Source of the DNA: UBA4416 sp035439445
GTDB taxonomy: Bacteria > Bacteroidota > Bacteroidia > B-17B0 > Aurantibacillaceae
DNA: 64,000 nucleotides
Assembly (NCBI GenBank): GCA_035439445.1
Contig: DAORKG010000001.1
Location: 124,001-188,000 of the forward strand
Direction of reading: 5' to 3'
Below the pieces are notes generated by a model. The model made no database searches. It had not been told where the DNA came from and worked only from the letters and a program-made list of their open reading frames with translations. Position numbers and translations under genes: made by a program. Of the stretch, positions 17,754-27,138 are shown in pieces. How positions within the stretch are numbered: the stretch's first letter is position 1; every line of letters begins with the position of its first letter.

Positions 17754-19910
17754 ATGGAACTACAAAAATTTCAGTACGACAACAAAATAGTAAAGATGTT
17801 TGCTTATGCAACCATTCTTTGGGGTTTAGTAGGTATGTTAGTAGGTTTAATAGCCGCTATTCAGTTGTATTTACCTGCAGCTAATTTAAATTTACCTTAT
17901 ACCACCTTTGGTCGTTTACGTCCGTTACATACCAATGCAGTAATTTTTGCTTTTGTAGGTAATGGTATTTTTATGGGAGTTTATTATTCGTTACAACGTT
18001 TATTAAAGGCACGTATGTTTAGTGACTTTTTAAGTAAAGTTCATTTTTGGGGTTGGCAATTAATTATTGTACTAGCTGCCTTAACATTAGTGTTAGGTAA
18101 AACTACAGGTAAGGAATATGCAGAGCTAGAATGGCCAATTGATATTTTAATAACTTTAGTATGGGTTGTATTTGGCTGGAATATGTTTGGTACGATTATC
18201 CGCCGTCGTGAGCGTCATTTATATGTTGCTATTTGGTTTTATATCGCAACGTTTGTAACAGTTGCTATGTTACACATTGTTAACTCAATTGAAATTCCGG
18301 TTTCTTTTTGGAAATCATATTCTTGGTACGCAGGTGTTCAGGATGCATTAGTACAATGGTGGTACGGACATAATGCCGTAGCATTCTTCTTGACAACGCC
18401 ATATTTAGGATTAATGTATTATTTCTTACCTAAAATTGCTCAACGTCCGGTTTATTCATACCGTTTGTCTATTATCCACTTTTGGGCATTAATTTTCTTA
18501 TACATCTGGGCTGGTCCACACCACTTATTATATACTTCTGTTCCGGATTGGGCACAGTCTTTAGGTGTTGTTTTCTCTGTCATGTTAATTGCTCCGTCTT
18601 GGGGAGGTATGATTAATGGATTATTAACACTTCGTGGTGCTTGGGATAGAGTGCGTGATAATGTGGGTTTAAAATTTTTAGTAGTTGCTGTAACAGCTTA
18701 TGGTATGGCTACATTCGAGGGGCCAATGTTATCTTTAAAAAATGTAAATGCGATTGCGCATTATACAGATTGGATTGTAGCTCACGTTCACGTTGGCGCA
18801 TTGGGATGGAATGGTTTTATGACTTTCGGTATCTTATATTGGTTAATACCAAGATTGTTCCAAACAAAATTATATTCTGAGAAATTAGCTAATATGCATT
18901 TCTGGATTGGAACATTAGGTATTGTATTATACGCCGTACCAATGTATTGGGCAGGTTTCATGCAATCTTCTATGTGGAAAGATTTTACTCCGGAAGGTCA
19001 GTTACAATACCAATTCATGGATACAGTTACGAGAATGATTCCATTCTATATTGCTCGTTCTGTTGGTGGTGCATTATTTTTAGTAGGAGCTATCTTAATG
19101 ACCTATAATTTAATTAAAACAATTAAAGTAGGTACATTCTTAGAAATTGAAGAAGATCAAGCTCCGGCATTAGTTGGTGAATATCAATCTCATTCTAAAG
19201 ATCACTGGCACCGTTGGATTGAGCGTAAACCAATTCAATTAATGATTGTGAGTTTAGTTGTGGTAGCTATTGGTGGTTTGATAGAGTTTGTTCCGGTATT
19301 CTTGGTAAAATCAAACATTCCTACTATTGCTAGTGTTAAGCCATATACTCCTTTAGAATTGCAAGGTAGAGATATATATGTTCGTGAGGGTTGTTATACA
19401 TGTCACTCGCAAATGGTTCGTCCTTTCAGAAGTGAAACTGCTCGTTATGGAGAATATTCAAAAGCAGGTGAGTTTGTATATGATCATCCGTTCCAATGGG
19501 GATCAAAACGTACGGGTCCGGATTTAGCACGTTTAGGTGGAAAATATCCTGATAGCTGGCACTTTTTTCATATGTATGAGCCAACACAAACATCAGATGG
19601 TTCTGTTATGCCACGATATCCTTGGTTGTATTCGGATAAAGTAGATGTTAATAGTACGATATCAAAAATAAGAGCGATGCAACGTTTAGGTGTTCCTTAT
19701 CCTGAAGGTTATGATAAAATAGCACTTAAAGATATGGAAAAGCAAGCGACCAGTATTGCAGAAAATTTATTAAAGGACGAAAAAGTACGAGAATTTATTG
19801 GAGATGAAGCTGCGAAAACGATAAATGATAAAGAAATTATTGCATTAATATCATACTTACAACGTTTAGGAAAAGATATTAAAGCTGAAGGTTTAAAAAC
19901 ACAAAAATAA
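17754..19910 (+). CDS. ccoNO: Fused cbb3 oxidase subunits CcoN-CcoO
   Basis: 718 residues from ATG 17754 (MELQKFQYDNKIVKMFAYAT); longer reading into ccoS is a shadow. Residues 1-470 are the 12-helix heme-copper subunit CcoN, with His ligands in LRPLHTNAVIF, WWYGHNAVAFF, GPHHLLYT and AHVHVGALGWNG. Residues about 500-718 are the membrane-anchored cytochrome CcoO, with one c-type heme site REGCYTCHSQMVRPF and an axial Met in SVMPRYPWL. The enzyme reduces O2 to water at low oxygen while pumping protons. Fusion of N and O is a known Bacteroidota arrangement. The ccoQ and ccoP genes follow in order. Confidence 0.94.
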   Translation: MELQKFQYDNKIVKMFAYATILWGLVGMLVGLIAAIQLYLPAANLNLPYTTFGRLRPLHTNAVIFAFVGNGIFMGVYYSLQRLLKARMFSDFLSKVHFWGWQLIIVLAALTLVLGKTTGKEYAELEWPIDILITLVWVVFGWNMFGTIIRRRERHLYVAIWFYIATFVTVAMLHIVNSIEIPVSFWKSYSWYAGVQDALVQWWYGHNAVAFFLTTPYLGLMYYFLPKIAQRPVYSYRLSIIHFWALIFLYIWAGPHHLLYTSVPDWAQSLGVVFSVMLIAPSWGGMINGLLTLRGAWDRVRDNVGLKFLVVAVTAYGMATFEGPMLSLKNVNAIAHYTDWIVAHVHVGALGWNGFMTFGILYWLIPRLFQTKLYSEKLANMHFWIGTLGIVLYAVPMYWAGFMQSSMWKDFTPEGQLQYQFMDTVTRMIPFYIARSVGGALFLVGAILMTYNLIKTIKVGTFLEIEEDQAPALVGEYQSHSKDHWHRWIERKPIQLMIVSLVVVAIGGLIEFVPVFLVKSNIPTIASVKPYTPLELQGRDIYVREGCYTCHSQMVRPFRSETARYGEYSKAGEFVYDHPFQWGSKRTGPDLARLGGKYPDSWHFFHMYEPTQTSDGSVMPRYPWLYSDKVDVNSTISKIRAMQRLGVPYPEGYDKIALKDMEKQATSIAENLLKDEKVREFIGDEAAKTINDKEIIALISYLQRLGKDIKAEGLKTQK

Positions 19911-19935
19911 TTTAAAAACATAAAAAATATTTGCT

Positions 19936-20109
19936 ATGAAATTTAAAAACTATTTAGAAAGTATCACCGGAATTGGGATTTATCCACTCATCTCATTAAT
20001 GATATTTGTTGTGTTTTTTGGATTAGTTACTTTTTATGTAATTAAAGGAAATAAAAAACATTTCGAGAAATTAAGCAATCTTCCAATCAACGATAACGAA
20101 ACTAATTAA
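19936..20109 (+). CDS. ccoQ: Small cbb3 oxidase subunit CcoQ-like
   Basis: 57 residues (ATG at 19936, TAA at 20107-20109), too short for most gene finders. One membrane helix (ISLMIFVVFFGLVTFYVIKG) follows a short N-terminal segment, and the tail is charged. Size, topology and position between ccoNO and ccoP match CcoQ, which stabilises the oxidase complex. Sequence conservation in CcoQ is low, so the call rests mainly on context. Confidence 0.8.
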   Translation: MKFKNYLESITGIGIYPLISLMIFVVFFGLVTFYVIKGNKKHFEKLSNLPINDNETN

Positions 20110-20112
20110 TCT

Positions 20113-21312
20113 ATGCTTATGAATAATTTTAATAAAATAAAATCACTTGCCGTTGCAATGTTAATTCCGGCTGTGGGCTTTTGTCAGGAACAAACAACTA
20201 AAGAAAGTACCTCTTATTTTACAAATGTCTTATTTTTAACACTGTTAGTTACAATTGTAGTATTAGCAATTGTTATTGTAGCATTTAGTAGTGTGTTTAA
20301 AAACATTGCAGACAGTGATTATTTAACTTCTAAATATTCCAATAAAAAAGATGATAACTCTTCGGGAATAAGAAATGTAACCACTGTATTATTGATGTTA
20401 TCATCTTTAGCAATGATGTCTCAAGAAAAAGCAGTAACAATTGCTAAAGTAGATGATGGAAGAATTGGCGGATTAGACCAATTTACGTTTTACTTCATGT
20501 TAGCAATAGTTTTCATAGAGTTAGTCGTTCTTGGTTTAATAATATACCAATTTAATTTCTTAGTAAAAACACATACTGTTATAGAAACTGCTTCTAAAGA
20601 TAAGAAAGTGGAATCTAAAATAATAATGAGTTTAACAGATGCTGTTGCTGTTGAAGAAGAGGAAAGTATTATGTTAGATCATGATTATGATGGAATTAGA
20701 GAGTTAGATAATAACTTGCCGCCTTGGTGGAAATATGGATTCTATCTAACGATTGTTGTTGCTGTTATTTATTTAATTAATTTCCATGTACTAGGTACCG
20801 GTGATTTACAACTTAAAGAATACGAAAAAGAAATTACTAAAGCTAAATTAGAGGTTGATGAGTTTATGAAAAACTCAGCTAGTAATGTAGATGAGAACAC
20901 TGTGAAATTATTAACTGAATCATCTGATATTGAAGCCGGAAAAGCAGTTTTTATAGCCAATTGTGCAGCTTGTCATGGTCAGTTGGGAGAGGGTACAGTA
21001 GGGCCTAACTTTGCGGATGATTATTGGATTCATGGAGGAAGTGTGCAAGATATTTTTAAATCAATTAAATATGGTTGGGTTGAAAAAGGAATGAAATCAT
21101 GGAAAGAAGATTTATCTCCAATGCAAATTTCACAAGTTACATCGTTTATAAAATCATTAAGAGGTACAAATCCTCCAAATGCAAAAGCTCCACAGGGTGA
21201 TTTATATGTTGAGGGAGGTGCAGCACCTGTAAGTGATTCAACTGCAGTTGCAGGAGATAGTTTAAATGTTCATGTTGATAGTTTAAAGACTGCTGCTGCT
21301 GTAAAAAAATAA
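20113..21312 (+). CDS. ccoP: Cbb3 oxidase cytochrome c subunit CcoP, single-heme form
   Basis: 399 residues; ATGs at 20113 and 20119 are both possible. Residues about 1-160 hold a leader-like helix and two membrane helices with a long loop. The CcoP signature LPPWWKYGFYLTIVVAVIYLINFH (third helix) is near 205. One cytochrome c domain follows (about 270-350) with CAACHG and an axial Met near SPMQIS or KGMKSW. Proteobacterial CcoP carries two heme c groups; here I see only one CxxCH, which is common in Bacteroidota. The C-terminus is a low-complexity Ala/Val/Asp tail. CcoP passes electrons from soluble cytochrome c to CcoO. Confidence 0.9.
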   Translation: MLMNNFNKIKSLAVAMLIPAVGFCQEQTTKESTSYFTNVLFLTLLVTIVVLAIVIVAFSSVFKNIADSDYLTSKYSNKKDDNSSGIRNVTTVLLMLSSLAMMSQEKAVTIAKVDDGRIGGLDQFTFYFMLAIVFIELVVLGLIIYQFNFLVKTHTVIETASKDKKVESKIIMSLTDAVAVEEEESIMLDHDYDGIRELDNNLPPWWKYGFYLTIVVAVIYLINFHVLGTGDLQLKEYEKEITKAKLEVDEFMKNSASNVDENTVKLLTESSDIEAGKAVFIANCAACHGQLGEGTVGPNFADDYWIHGGSVQDIFKSIKYGWVEKGMKSWKEDLSPMQISQVTSFIKSLRGTNPPNAKAPQGDLYVEGGAAPVSDSTAVAGDSLNVHVDSLKTAAAVKK

Positions 21313-21367
21313 TTTTTATCTTTAAAAGATAAGTCTGTAATTTATCAAGTTTGAATTTTAATTAACA

Positions 21368-22792
21368 ATGGATACTCATAATAATAAACACAATGATAAA
21401 CAAGATGAGTCTTTTAGAGACCATATTAGTACTGTAAATGATGATGGGAAAAGGGCATATGTTTATCCAACTAAGCCCTTCGGAAAATACTATAACTTAA
21501 GAACTTATTTTACTTGGTTTTATTTAATAGTATTTTTCGCAGTCCCTTTCATTAAATATAATGGAGAACCATTATTTTTATTCAATGTTCCCGAGAAAAA
21601 ATTCATTTTATTTGGCTCTATATTTTGGGCTCAGGATTTTTTCATCTTTGGTTTGGGGATGTTGATTTTCATTGTTTTTATTGCCTTATTTACAGTTGTA
21701 TTTGGTAGATTGTTTTGTGGTTGGGCTTGCCCTCAAACTATTTTCATGGAAATGATTTTCCGTAAAATTGAGTATTGGATTGATGGAGACGCCAACTATC
21801 AAAAAGCCTTAAAAAAAGCACCATGGAATGCTGATAAAATTAAAAAACGTGTGTTGAAATTTTTAGCGTTTTACAGTGTTTCTTTTGTGATATGTTTAAC
21901 ATTACTTAGTTATGTAATCAGCATAGATAATGTCTTTTCTATACTTAAGGATATTAATGGCAATTTAGGATCATTTATAGGACTTATATTATTTACTACG
22001 GTATTTTTCTTTGTTTATTGGTGGTTTAGAGAACAAGTATGTATAATTGTTTGCCCCTACGGTAGAATGCAGGGAGTGCTTTTAGATAAAAACTCAGTAG
22101 TTGTTGCATACGATTATGTGAGAGGAGAAGATAGACATAAGTTCAAAAAAAATGAAGTAAGAACAGGTGGAGATTGTATCGACTGTAATTTATGTGTAAA
22201 AGTTTGTCCTACAGGAATAGATATCAGAAATGGAACTCAGTTAGAGTGTGTTAGTTGTACAGCTTGTATAGATGCCTGTGATCATATGATGGAAAGTGTT
22301 GGATTAGAAAAAGGATTAATCCGCTACGATTCCGAAAATGGGATTAAGGACAAAGTTAAATTAACTTTTACAACCAGAATGAAAGCCTACACGGCTGTAT
22401 TATTGGTTTTGATTGGAGTTGAAACTGTTTTATTAACTACACGTTCTGATTATGATGCAACAATTTTAAGAGCAAAGGGCATGTTGTATCAAGAACAACC
22501 TAATGATCAGTTGAGTAATTTATTTACAATCAAATTAGTTAATAAAACCCGTGAAAATTTGCCTGTAGAATTAAAAGTAGAAAACTTTAAAGATTATAAA
22601 ATTCAATTAATAGGTAAAGATATTCAGGTAAAAGCAGAAGGTATTACAATGGGAGAGTTCTTTGTATTCTTAAATAAAAAAGATATAGTTGAACGAAAAG
22701 TAAAATTAGAAATTGGTGTTTATTCTCACGGTAAAAAAATTAAAACAGTTAAAACCAATTTTTTAGGCCCCATTAAGTTTAATAATCATTAA
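21368..22792 (+). CDS. ccoG: Cbb3 oxidase assembly ferredoxin CcoG (RdxA/FixG)
   Basis: 474 residues. Membrane helices lie around 45-65, 85-115, 160-180 and 195-215, with GRLFCGWACPQTIF near 120 and EQVCIIVCPYGRMQG near 225. Two 4Fe-4S sites follow: CIDCNLCVKVCP near 275 and CVSCTACIDACDH near 300. The C-terminal 120 residues form the Ig-like periplasmic part of the family. CcoG is a cupric reductase that feeds copper to CcoN. It is the fifth gene of the cco cluster. A small hairpin (TTATCTT...AAGATAA) sits in the 55-base gap after ccoP. Confidence 0.92.
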   Translation: MDTHNNKHNDKQDESFRDHISTVNDDGKRAYVYPTKPFGKYYNLRTYFTWFYLIVFFAVPFIKYNGEPLFLFNVPEKKFILFGSIFWAQDFFIFGLGMLIFIVFIALFTVVFGRLFCGWACPQTIFMEMIFRKIEYWIDGDANYQKALKKAPWNADKIKKRVLKFLAFYSVSFVICLTLLSYVISIDNVFSILKDINGNLGSFIGLILFTTVFFFVYWWFREQVCIIVCPYGRMQGVLLDKNSVVVAYDYVRGEDRHKFKKNEVRTGGDCIDCNLCVKVCPTGIDIRNGTQLECVSCTACIDACDHMMESVGLEKGLIRYDSENGIKDKVKLTFTTRMKAYTAVLLVLIGVETVLLTTRSDYDATILRAKGMLYQEQPNDQLSNLFTIKLVNKTRENLPVELKVENFKDYKIQLIGKDIQVKAEGITMGEFFVFLNKKDIVERKVKLEIGVYSHGKKIKTVKTNFLGPIKFNNH

Positions 22793-22803
22793 AATTGTAC
22801 ATC

Positions 22804-23241
22804 ATGAATTTTGGAGGTAAAATAATAATCTTGTATTTAAGTTTCGTAGGTCTAATTTTAACATTAGTGTTTATGAGCTACGGACAAAAAGTTGAGTTAG
22901 TTAGTGCAGATTACTACGCTCAGGAAATTAATTTTCAACAGAAAATTAATGCTACTAATAATGAAAAATCTTTATCAGGAGCAAGTATCACGCACTCAAT
23001 AAATGGAAATTCTGTTATTCTGAAAATTGATTCTGCTTTATTAACTAATGATTTTAATGGTAATGTAACATTTTTTCGTCCATCAGACTCTAGTAAAGAT
23101 TTTCAGTTGAAAATGAATTTTGTAAACAATGAACAAATTATTGATTCGAAAAAATTAATTCATGGCGCATATAAATTGCAATTATCATGGACTAGTAATC
23201 AAAAAAACTATTTTAAAGAAGAGGTTCTATTTATCAATTAA
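22804..23241 (+). CDS. ccoH: FixH/CcoH-like cbb3 assembly protein
   Basis: 145 residues from ATG 22804 (MNFGGKIIILYLSFVG); a TTG at 22795 gives a longer reading without support. One N-terminal membrane helix with LSFVGLILTLVFMSYG is followed by the SADYYAQEINFQQKINA motif typical of FixH in Bacteroidota, then a beta-rich periplasmic domain. CcoH associates with the oxidase during assembly. The gene begins 11 bases after ccoG and ends three bases before the next ATG. Confidence 0.85.
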   Translation: MNFGGKIIILYLSFVGLILTLVFMSYGQKVELVSADYYAQEINFQQKINATNNEKSLSGASITHSINGNSVILKIDSALLTNDFNGNVTFFRPSDSSKDFQLKMNFVNNEQIIDSKKLIHGAYKLQLSWTSNQKNYFKEEVLFIN

Positions 23242-23243
23242 AC

Positions 23244-24002
23244 ATGGAATTGGTTCTCGCTGCCATATCATTAGGTCTCTTAGGTAGTTTCCATTGTATT
23301 GGTATGTGTGGTCCTATTGCATTAGCACTTCCTGTTCATCAATATTCTCCATTTAAAAAGTACCTTGGGATTTTTTTATATAACGTAGGAAGGGTTACCA
23401 CTTATACTTTTTTAGGGATTGTTTTTGGGTTATTAGGTCAGTCTTTTTTTCTGGGTGGTTTTCAGCAAATACTTTCTATCACAATAGGAGTTTTATTATT
23501 ACTGTCTGTAATTCTTACAAATGTAAGAGCTTTAAATTCGGCTAAAAGTCTTGGTTTTATTTATTCGTTTGTTAATTCTGTTAAGATTCAGTTAGGAAAT
23601 TTATTTAATAAAAAGGGATTACACTTTTTGTTTTTAATTGGTTTGTTAAATGGATTATTACCATGCGGCTTAGTTTATCTTGGTATAGCGGGAGCTATTG
23701 CATCAGGACATTTCTTAAAAGGAGCAGAGTTTATGTTTTATTTTGGAATAGGAACTGTTCCGGTAATGTATGCTGTAGCTTTTTTAGGGCAATTTATTAC
23801 TGTTAAATATCGTAATCGTATTCGTCAGTCAATGCCTTATGTAGTTTCGGTAATGGCGGTTTTATTAATCATCAGAGGATTAAATTTAGGAATTCCTTAT
23901 TTAAGTCCTCAGTTCGAAAAAGAATCGCATAAAGTATCCTGCTGCGAAAAAACGGATTCAGGAAAACCTGTCATAAAATGTTCTCCAAAGAAATGTCATT
24001 AA
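23244..24002 (+). CDS. SafE/DsbD_2-like membrane protein of the cbb3 cluster
   Basis: 252 residues with six or seven membrane helices. It carries the family motifs GSFHCIGMCGP near residue 14 and LLPCGLVYL near 140, in which Cys residues sit in the membrane as in DsbD-type transporters. The C-terminal tail is rich in metal-binding residues (CCEK, KCSPKKCH). Databases often label such proteins sulfite exporters (TauE/SafE-type). In cco clusters a role in copper or thiol handling during oxidase assembly is more likely, but that is inference from position and the Cys-rich tail. Confidence 0.8.
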   Translation: MELVLAAISLGLLGSFHCIGMCGPIALALPVHQYSPFKKYLGIFLYNVGRVTTYTFLGIVFGLLGQSFFLGGFQQILSITIGVLLLLSVILTNVRALNSAKSLGFIYSFVNSVKIQLGNLFNKKGLHFLFLIGLLNGLLPCGLVYLGIAGAIASGHFLKGAEFMFYFGIGTVPVMYAVAFLGQFITVKYRNRIRQSMPYVVSVMAVLLIIRGLNLGIPYLSPQFEKESHKVSCCEKTDSGKPVIKCSPKKCH

Positions 24003-24011
24003 ATACCAATT

Positions 24012-25244
24012 ATGTTTTGGGAAAAATATTCATATTCATTAATTAAGCGTAAAGTATTTGACGCCTTAAGCAAAAATACAAATTATCGTACCGAAAATAT
24101 ATTAGGAATACCAGGAACATTTTTAGATACCGATATTTTCTATGATGATGCTCCTTTTTTGAAAGATGCACCATTTCTATCAACTTTAATTGCTAATCCT
24201 AATCATATTGGTGTTCATACTTTGGGTGATGAACATGAAGATTTTTTTTCTGGTACTCATGAGATAGAAAAAGATTTAATTAAAATTTGTGCAGAAGAAA
24301 TTTTTGGAGCAGAACCATTTTCATATGACGGTTATGTTGCTAGTGGAGGTACCGAAGCAAACATTGAAGCTATCTGGATATACAGAAACTTTTATCTGCA
24401 AGAATACAAAGCTAAAATGAAAGAAATAACGGTAGTTTATTCTGCAGATACACATTACTCTATTCCTAAAGCTTTAGATTTGTTACATTTAAAAGGCATT
24501 GAAATAGATGTACATCAATCTACTCGCGAAATTTTAATAAAAAGTTTAGAGGAAAAAATTGAAAAAGCTTTATCAGATGGTGTGAAATATTTTATCATAA
24601 ATGTAAATATGTCTACCACCATGTTTGGTTCAGTGGATGATATTGATAAGATTACAGATTTCTTGAATTTACTACATGTCAACTACAAATTACATGTAGA
24701 TGGAGCGTATGGAGGATTTATTTTGCCATTTACGAGTTCTAACACTCCTTTTTCATTTAAAAATAAAAACATAACTTCTTTTTCTATTGATGGACATAAG
24801 ATGTTACAAGCGCCTTATGGTACCGGCATCTTTTTAATCAGAAAAGAATTTATGAAATATGTTTGTACAAATGAAGCAGGCTATGTAAAAGGAAAAGATT
24901 ATACTTTATGTGGCAGTCGCTCAGGTGCCAACGCAGTTTGCGTATGGATGATTTTACGAATTCATGGCTCTGTTGGTTGGACGGTGAAAATGAAACAACT
25001 GGTTGATAAAGCAGCATCTATTTCCGAAAGTTTAACAGAATGGGGAATAAAGCATTACCGCCATCCGGATTTAAATATTGTAACAATTGATTCTAATTAT
25101 ATCAGTTCTGATTTAGCACATAAATATCATTTGGTGCCTGATAGCCATGATGAGAAACCTAAATGGTATAAAATTGTAGTGATGCCACATGTAAAACCCG
25201 GTATCATCGATGATTTTTTATCTGAGTTGAGAAACGAACAATAG
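24012..25244 (+). CDS. Group II PLP-dependent decarboxylase family protein
   Basis: 410 residues with the fold-type I layout. YVASGGTEANIEAIW near 115 binds the phosphate of PLP. HVDGAYGGFILPF near 230 has the Asp that contacts the pyridine nitrogen. SIDGHKMLQAPYGTGIF near 260 has the Schiff-base Lys. The family includes histidine, tyrosine, glutamate and aspartate decarboxylases, and the substrate cannot be told by eye. It starts ten bases after the SafE-like gene, as if part of the cco operon, which is not a usual place for a decarboxylase. Confidence 0.8.
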   Translation: MFWEKYSYSLIKRKVFDALSKNTNYRTENILGIPGTFLDTDIFYDDAPFLKDAPFLSTLIANPNHIGVHTLGDEHEDFFSGTHEIEKDLIKICAEEIFGAEPFSYDGYVASGGTEANIEAIWIYRNFYLQEYKAKMKEITVVYSADTHYSIPKALDLLHLKGIEIDVHQSTREILIKSLEEKIEKALSDGVKYFIINVNMSTTMFGSVDDIDKITDFLNLLHVNYKLHVDGAYGGFILPFTSSNTPFSFKNKNITSFSIDGHKMLQAPYGTGIFLIRKEFMKYVCTNEAGYVKGKDYTLCGSRSGANAVCVWMILRIHGSVGWTVKMKQLVDKAASISESLTEWGIKHYRHPDLNIVTIDSNYISSDLAHKYHLVPDSHDEKPKWYKIVVMPHVKPGIIDDFLSELRNEQ

Positions 25245-25259
25245 TTTCAAATTCCTCTT

Positions 25260-25325
25260 ATGTTTTTTGTCAATTAGTAAACTGATAATTGTCAGTTTTT
25301 CTTGTTTGTATTCAAAGTAACTTTG
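25260..25325 (+). promoter_or_regulatory. Operators and -7 element for hemN
   Basis: Proximal operator 25282-25295 (CTGATAATTGTCAG). The distal site 25260-25273 (ATGTTTTTTGTCAA) keeps only the GTCA half and is centred 22 bp upstream. The -7 element TAACTTTG (25318-25325) matches TAnnTTTG exactly and ends 36.5 bp from the proximal centre. The predicted start of transcription coincides with the hemN ATG at 25330 (leaderless). Confidence 0.78.
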
Positions 25326-25329
25326 ACGT

Positions 25330-26664
25330 ATGATGGATTTAGTTTCAAAATATAATATTCCTGCTCCTCGTTATACAAGTTACCCAACAGTGCCTTATTG
25401 GGACAATAACGTTAATGAAGAAAAATGGATTGAGCATGTAAAAAATGCCTTTATAAAATATAATGCTGATGGTATAAGTTTGTACATTCATTTACCTTAT
25501 TGCGAGAGCCTTTGTACGTATTGCGCTTGCAATACTCGTATTACCGTAAATCATAAAGTAGAAATGCCTTACATTGAAACTTTATTGAAAGAATGGAAGC
25601 TTTATTTAAAACAATTTCAAGGAAAACCTTTAATTAAAGAAATACATTTAGGAGGTGGAACTCCTACTTTTTTTGCACCTGAAAACTTATCTTTTTTACT
25701 AAAATCTATTTTAGATAAGGTTGACGTGGCTAAAGATTATGATTTTAGTTTTGAAGGCCATCCAAGTAATACAACTAAAGAACATTTACAAGCTTTATAT
25801 GATTTAGGTTTTAAGCGCGTGAGTTTTGGTATTCAGGATTTTGATGAAAAAGTTCAGGATACAATCAATCGCTATCAAACATTTGAACAGGTAGATCAGG
25901 TTGTTAAGGAGGCAAGAGAGGTTGGTTATACATCTATTAATTTTGATTTAGTTTACGGTTTACCTTATCAAACAATTGAATCTATAAAAGATACTATTAC
26001 AAAAATAATTTCTTTAAAACCAGAGCGTATCGCTTTTTATAGCTATGCCCATGTACCTTGGTTAAAACCTGGACAAAGAAAGTATTCAGAAAAAGATTTG
26101 CCGGCAGATTCATACAAACGTAGTTTATATGAAGTAGGAAAAGAATTATTTATATCAGCTAATTATTCTGATATAGGTATGGATCATTTTGCATTACCAA
26201 ATGATACATTGTTTGACTCTTTTGCAAAAGGCGAATTACATCGTAATTTTATGGGTTACACTACAAATACAACAAAGTTATTAGTAGGTTTGGGTTGTTC
26301 TTCTATTAGTGATACTTGGGATGGCTTTGCTCAAAATGTCAAAACAGTTGAAGGCTATCAAAAAATTGTAAACGAAGGACATTTCCCTATTTTTAAAGGA
26401 CATTCTTTAACAGAAGAAGATTTGATTATCCGTCAGCATATTTTAGATTTAATGTGTAAACATCAAACTAACTTGGATTCATATTATTTAGACGCTAAAA
26501 ATAAATTCAATGAGTTTATAAATGATGGGTTAATTGAAGTAACATCTGATATAATGTTGATTAAAGATGAAGGGAAGTTATTTTTAAGAAACGTTTGTTT
26601 GTCTTATGATAAACGATATTGGCAAAAGGTTCCAGAAGGAAATGTGTTTAGTACAACCGCTTAA
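25330..26664 (+). CDS. hemN: Oxygen-independent coproporphyrinogen III oxidase
   Basis: 444 residues; ATGs at 25330 and 25333 are adjacent. HemN is a radical-SAM enzyme that makes protoporphyrinogen IX without O2. The extended cluster motif YCESLCTYCACNT (CxxxCxYCxC) is near residue 55, followed by EIHLGGGTPTFF near 105 and FEGHPSNTTKEH near 140. GIQDFDEKVQDTINR near 168 and YGLPYQT near 210 are also typical. The length matches HemN rather than HemW. Supplying heme at low oxygen fits its place next to the cbb3 oxidase and its promoter. Confidence 0.93.
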   Translation: MMDLVSKYNIPAPRYTSYPTVPYWDNNVNEEKWIEHVKNAFIKYNADGISLYIHLPYCESLCTYCACNTRITVNHKVEMPYIETLLKEWKLYLKQFQGKPLIKEIHLGGGTPTFFAPENLSFLLKSILDKVDVAKDYDFSFEGHPSNTTKEHLQALYDLGFKRVSFGIQDFDEKVQDTINRYQTFEQVDQVVKEAREVGYTSINFDLVYGLPYQTIESIKDTITKIISLKPERIAFYSYAHVPWLKPGQRKYSEKDLPADSYKRSLYEVGKELFISANYSDIGMDHFALPNDTLFDSFAKGELHRNFMGYTTNTTKLLVGLGCSSISDTWDGFAQNVKTVEGYQKIVNEGHFPIFKGHSLTEEDLIIRQHILDLMCKHQTNLDSYYLDAKNKFNEFINDGLIEVTSDIMLIKDEGKLFLRNVCLSYDKRYWQKVPEGNVFSTTA

Positions 26665-26672
26665 AATGACAG

Positions 26673-27050
26673 ATGAAAAAAGATATTGAAAATCTAGATG
26701 ATATTAAATTAATGGTGAATACCTTTTACGAGCGTATTCAAAAGAATCATGTATTAGGACCGATTTTTGAAGAGAGAGTAGGCGGTAGATGGGAACAACA
26801 TCTTGAAAAAATGTATCGCTTTTGGCAAACTATTTTATTTGATGAGCATACATACAGTGGGGCTCCTTTTCCTCCTCATGCAAGAATGCCAATCGATGAA
26901 AGTCATTTTATAATTTGGGTTCAAAATTGGACAGGTACGGTAGACGAATTTTTTAGCGGTCCTGTTGCAGAAGAAGCAAAAAAAAGAGGGACTTTAATGG
27001 CAGCCATTTTTAATTCTAAATTAGAATATTTTAAACAAAATGGGTTGTAA
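26673..27050 (+). CDS. Group III truncated hemoglobin
   Basis: 125 residues starting eight bases after hemN, so likely co-transcribed. The sequence follows the group III 2-on-2 globin pattern: DIKLMVNTFYERIQKN at the start, VGGRWEQHLEKMYRFWQTILF in the middle (E-helix region), PFPPHARMPIDESHF with the proximal-side His, and a helical end. Group III globins bind O2, NO or peroxide; the physiological role here is unknown but fits low-oxygen heme chemistry. Confidence 0.87.
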   Translation: MKKDIENLDDIKLMVNTFYERIQKNHVLGPIFEERVGGRWEQHLEKMYRFWQTILFDEHTYSGAPFPPHARMPIDESHFIIWVQNWTGTVDEFFSGPVAEEAKKRGTLMAAIFNSKLEYFKQNGL

Positions 27051-27094
27051 CAGTTCCGTTGTTAAAAGTTTATAAGAATCATATTTTTTTTGAG

Positions 27095-27116
27095 ACTAAT
27101 TTATTTGTAAATTAGT
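27095..27116. repeat. Short inverted repeat upstream of 27139 gene
   Basis: ACTAATTTA, loop TTTG, TAAATTAGT: a perfect 9-bp inverted repeat 22 bases before an ATG. There is no strong T tract, so it may be an operator or weak hairpin rather than a terminator. Confidence 0.45.
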
Positions 27117-27138
27117 TCAAATCGATTAATGAAAAACT

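Noticed and set aside
23244..24002. Sulfite exporter
   Set aside because: Family names suggest it, but the membrane Cys motifs, Cys-rich tail and place in the cco cluster fit copper or thiol transfer better. Neither role is proven.
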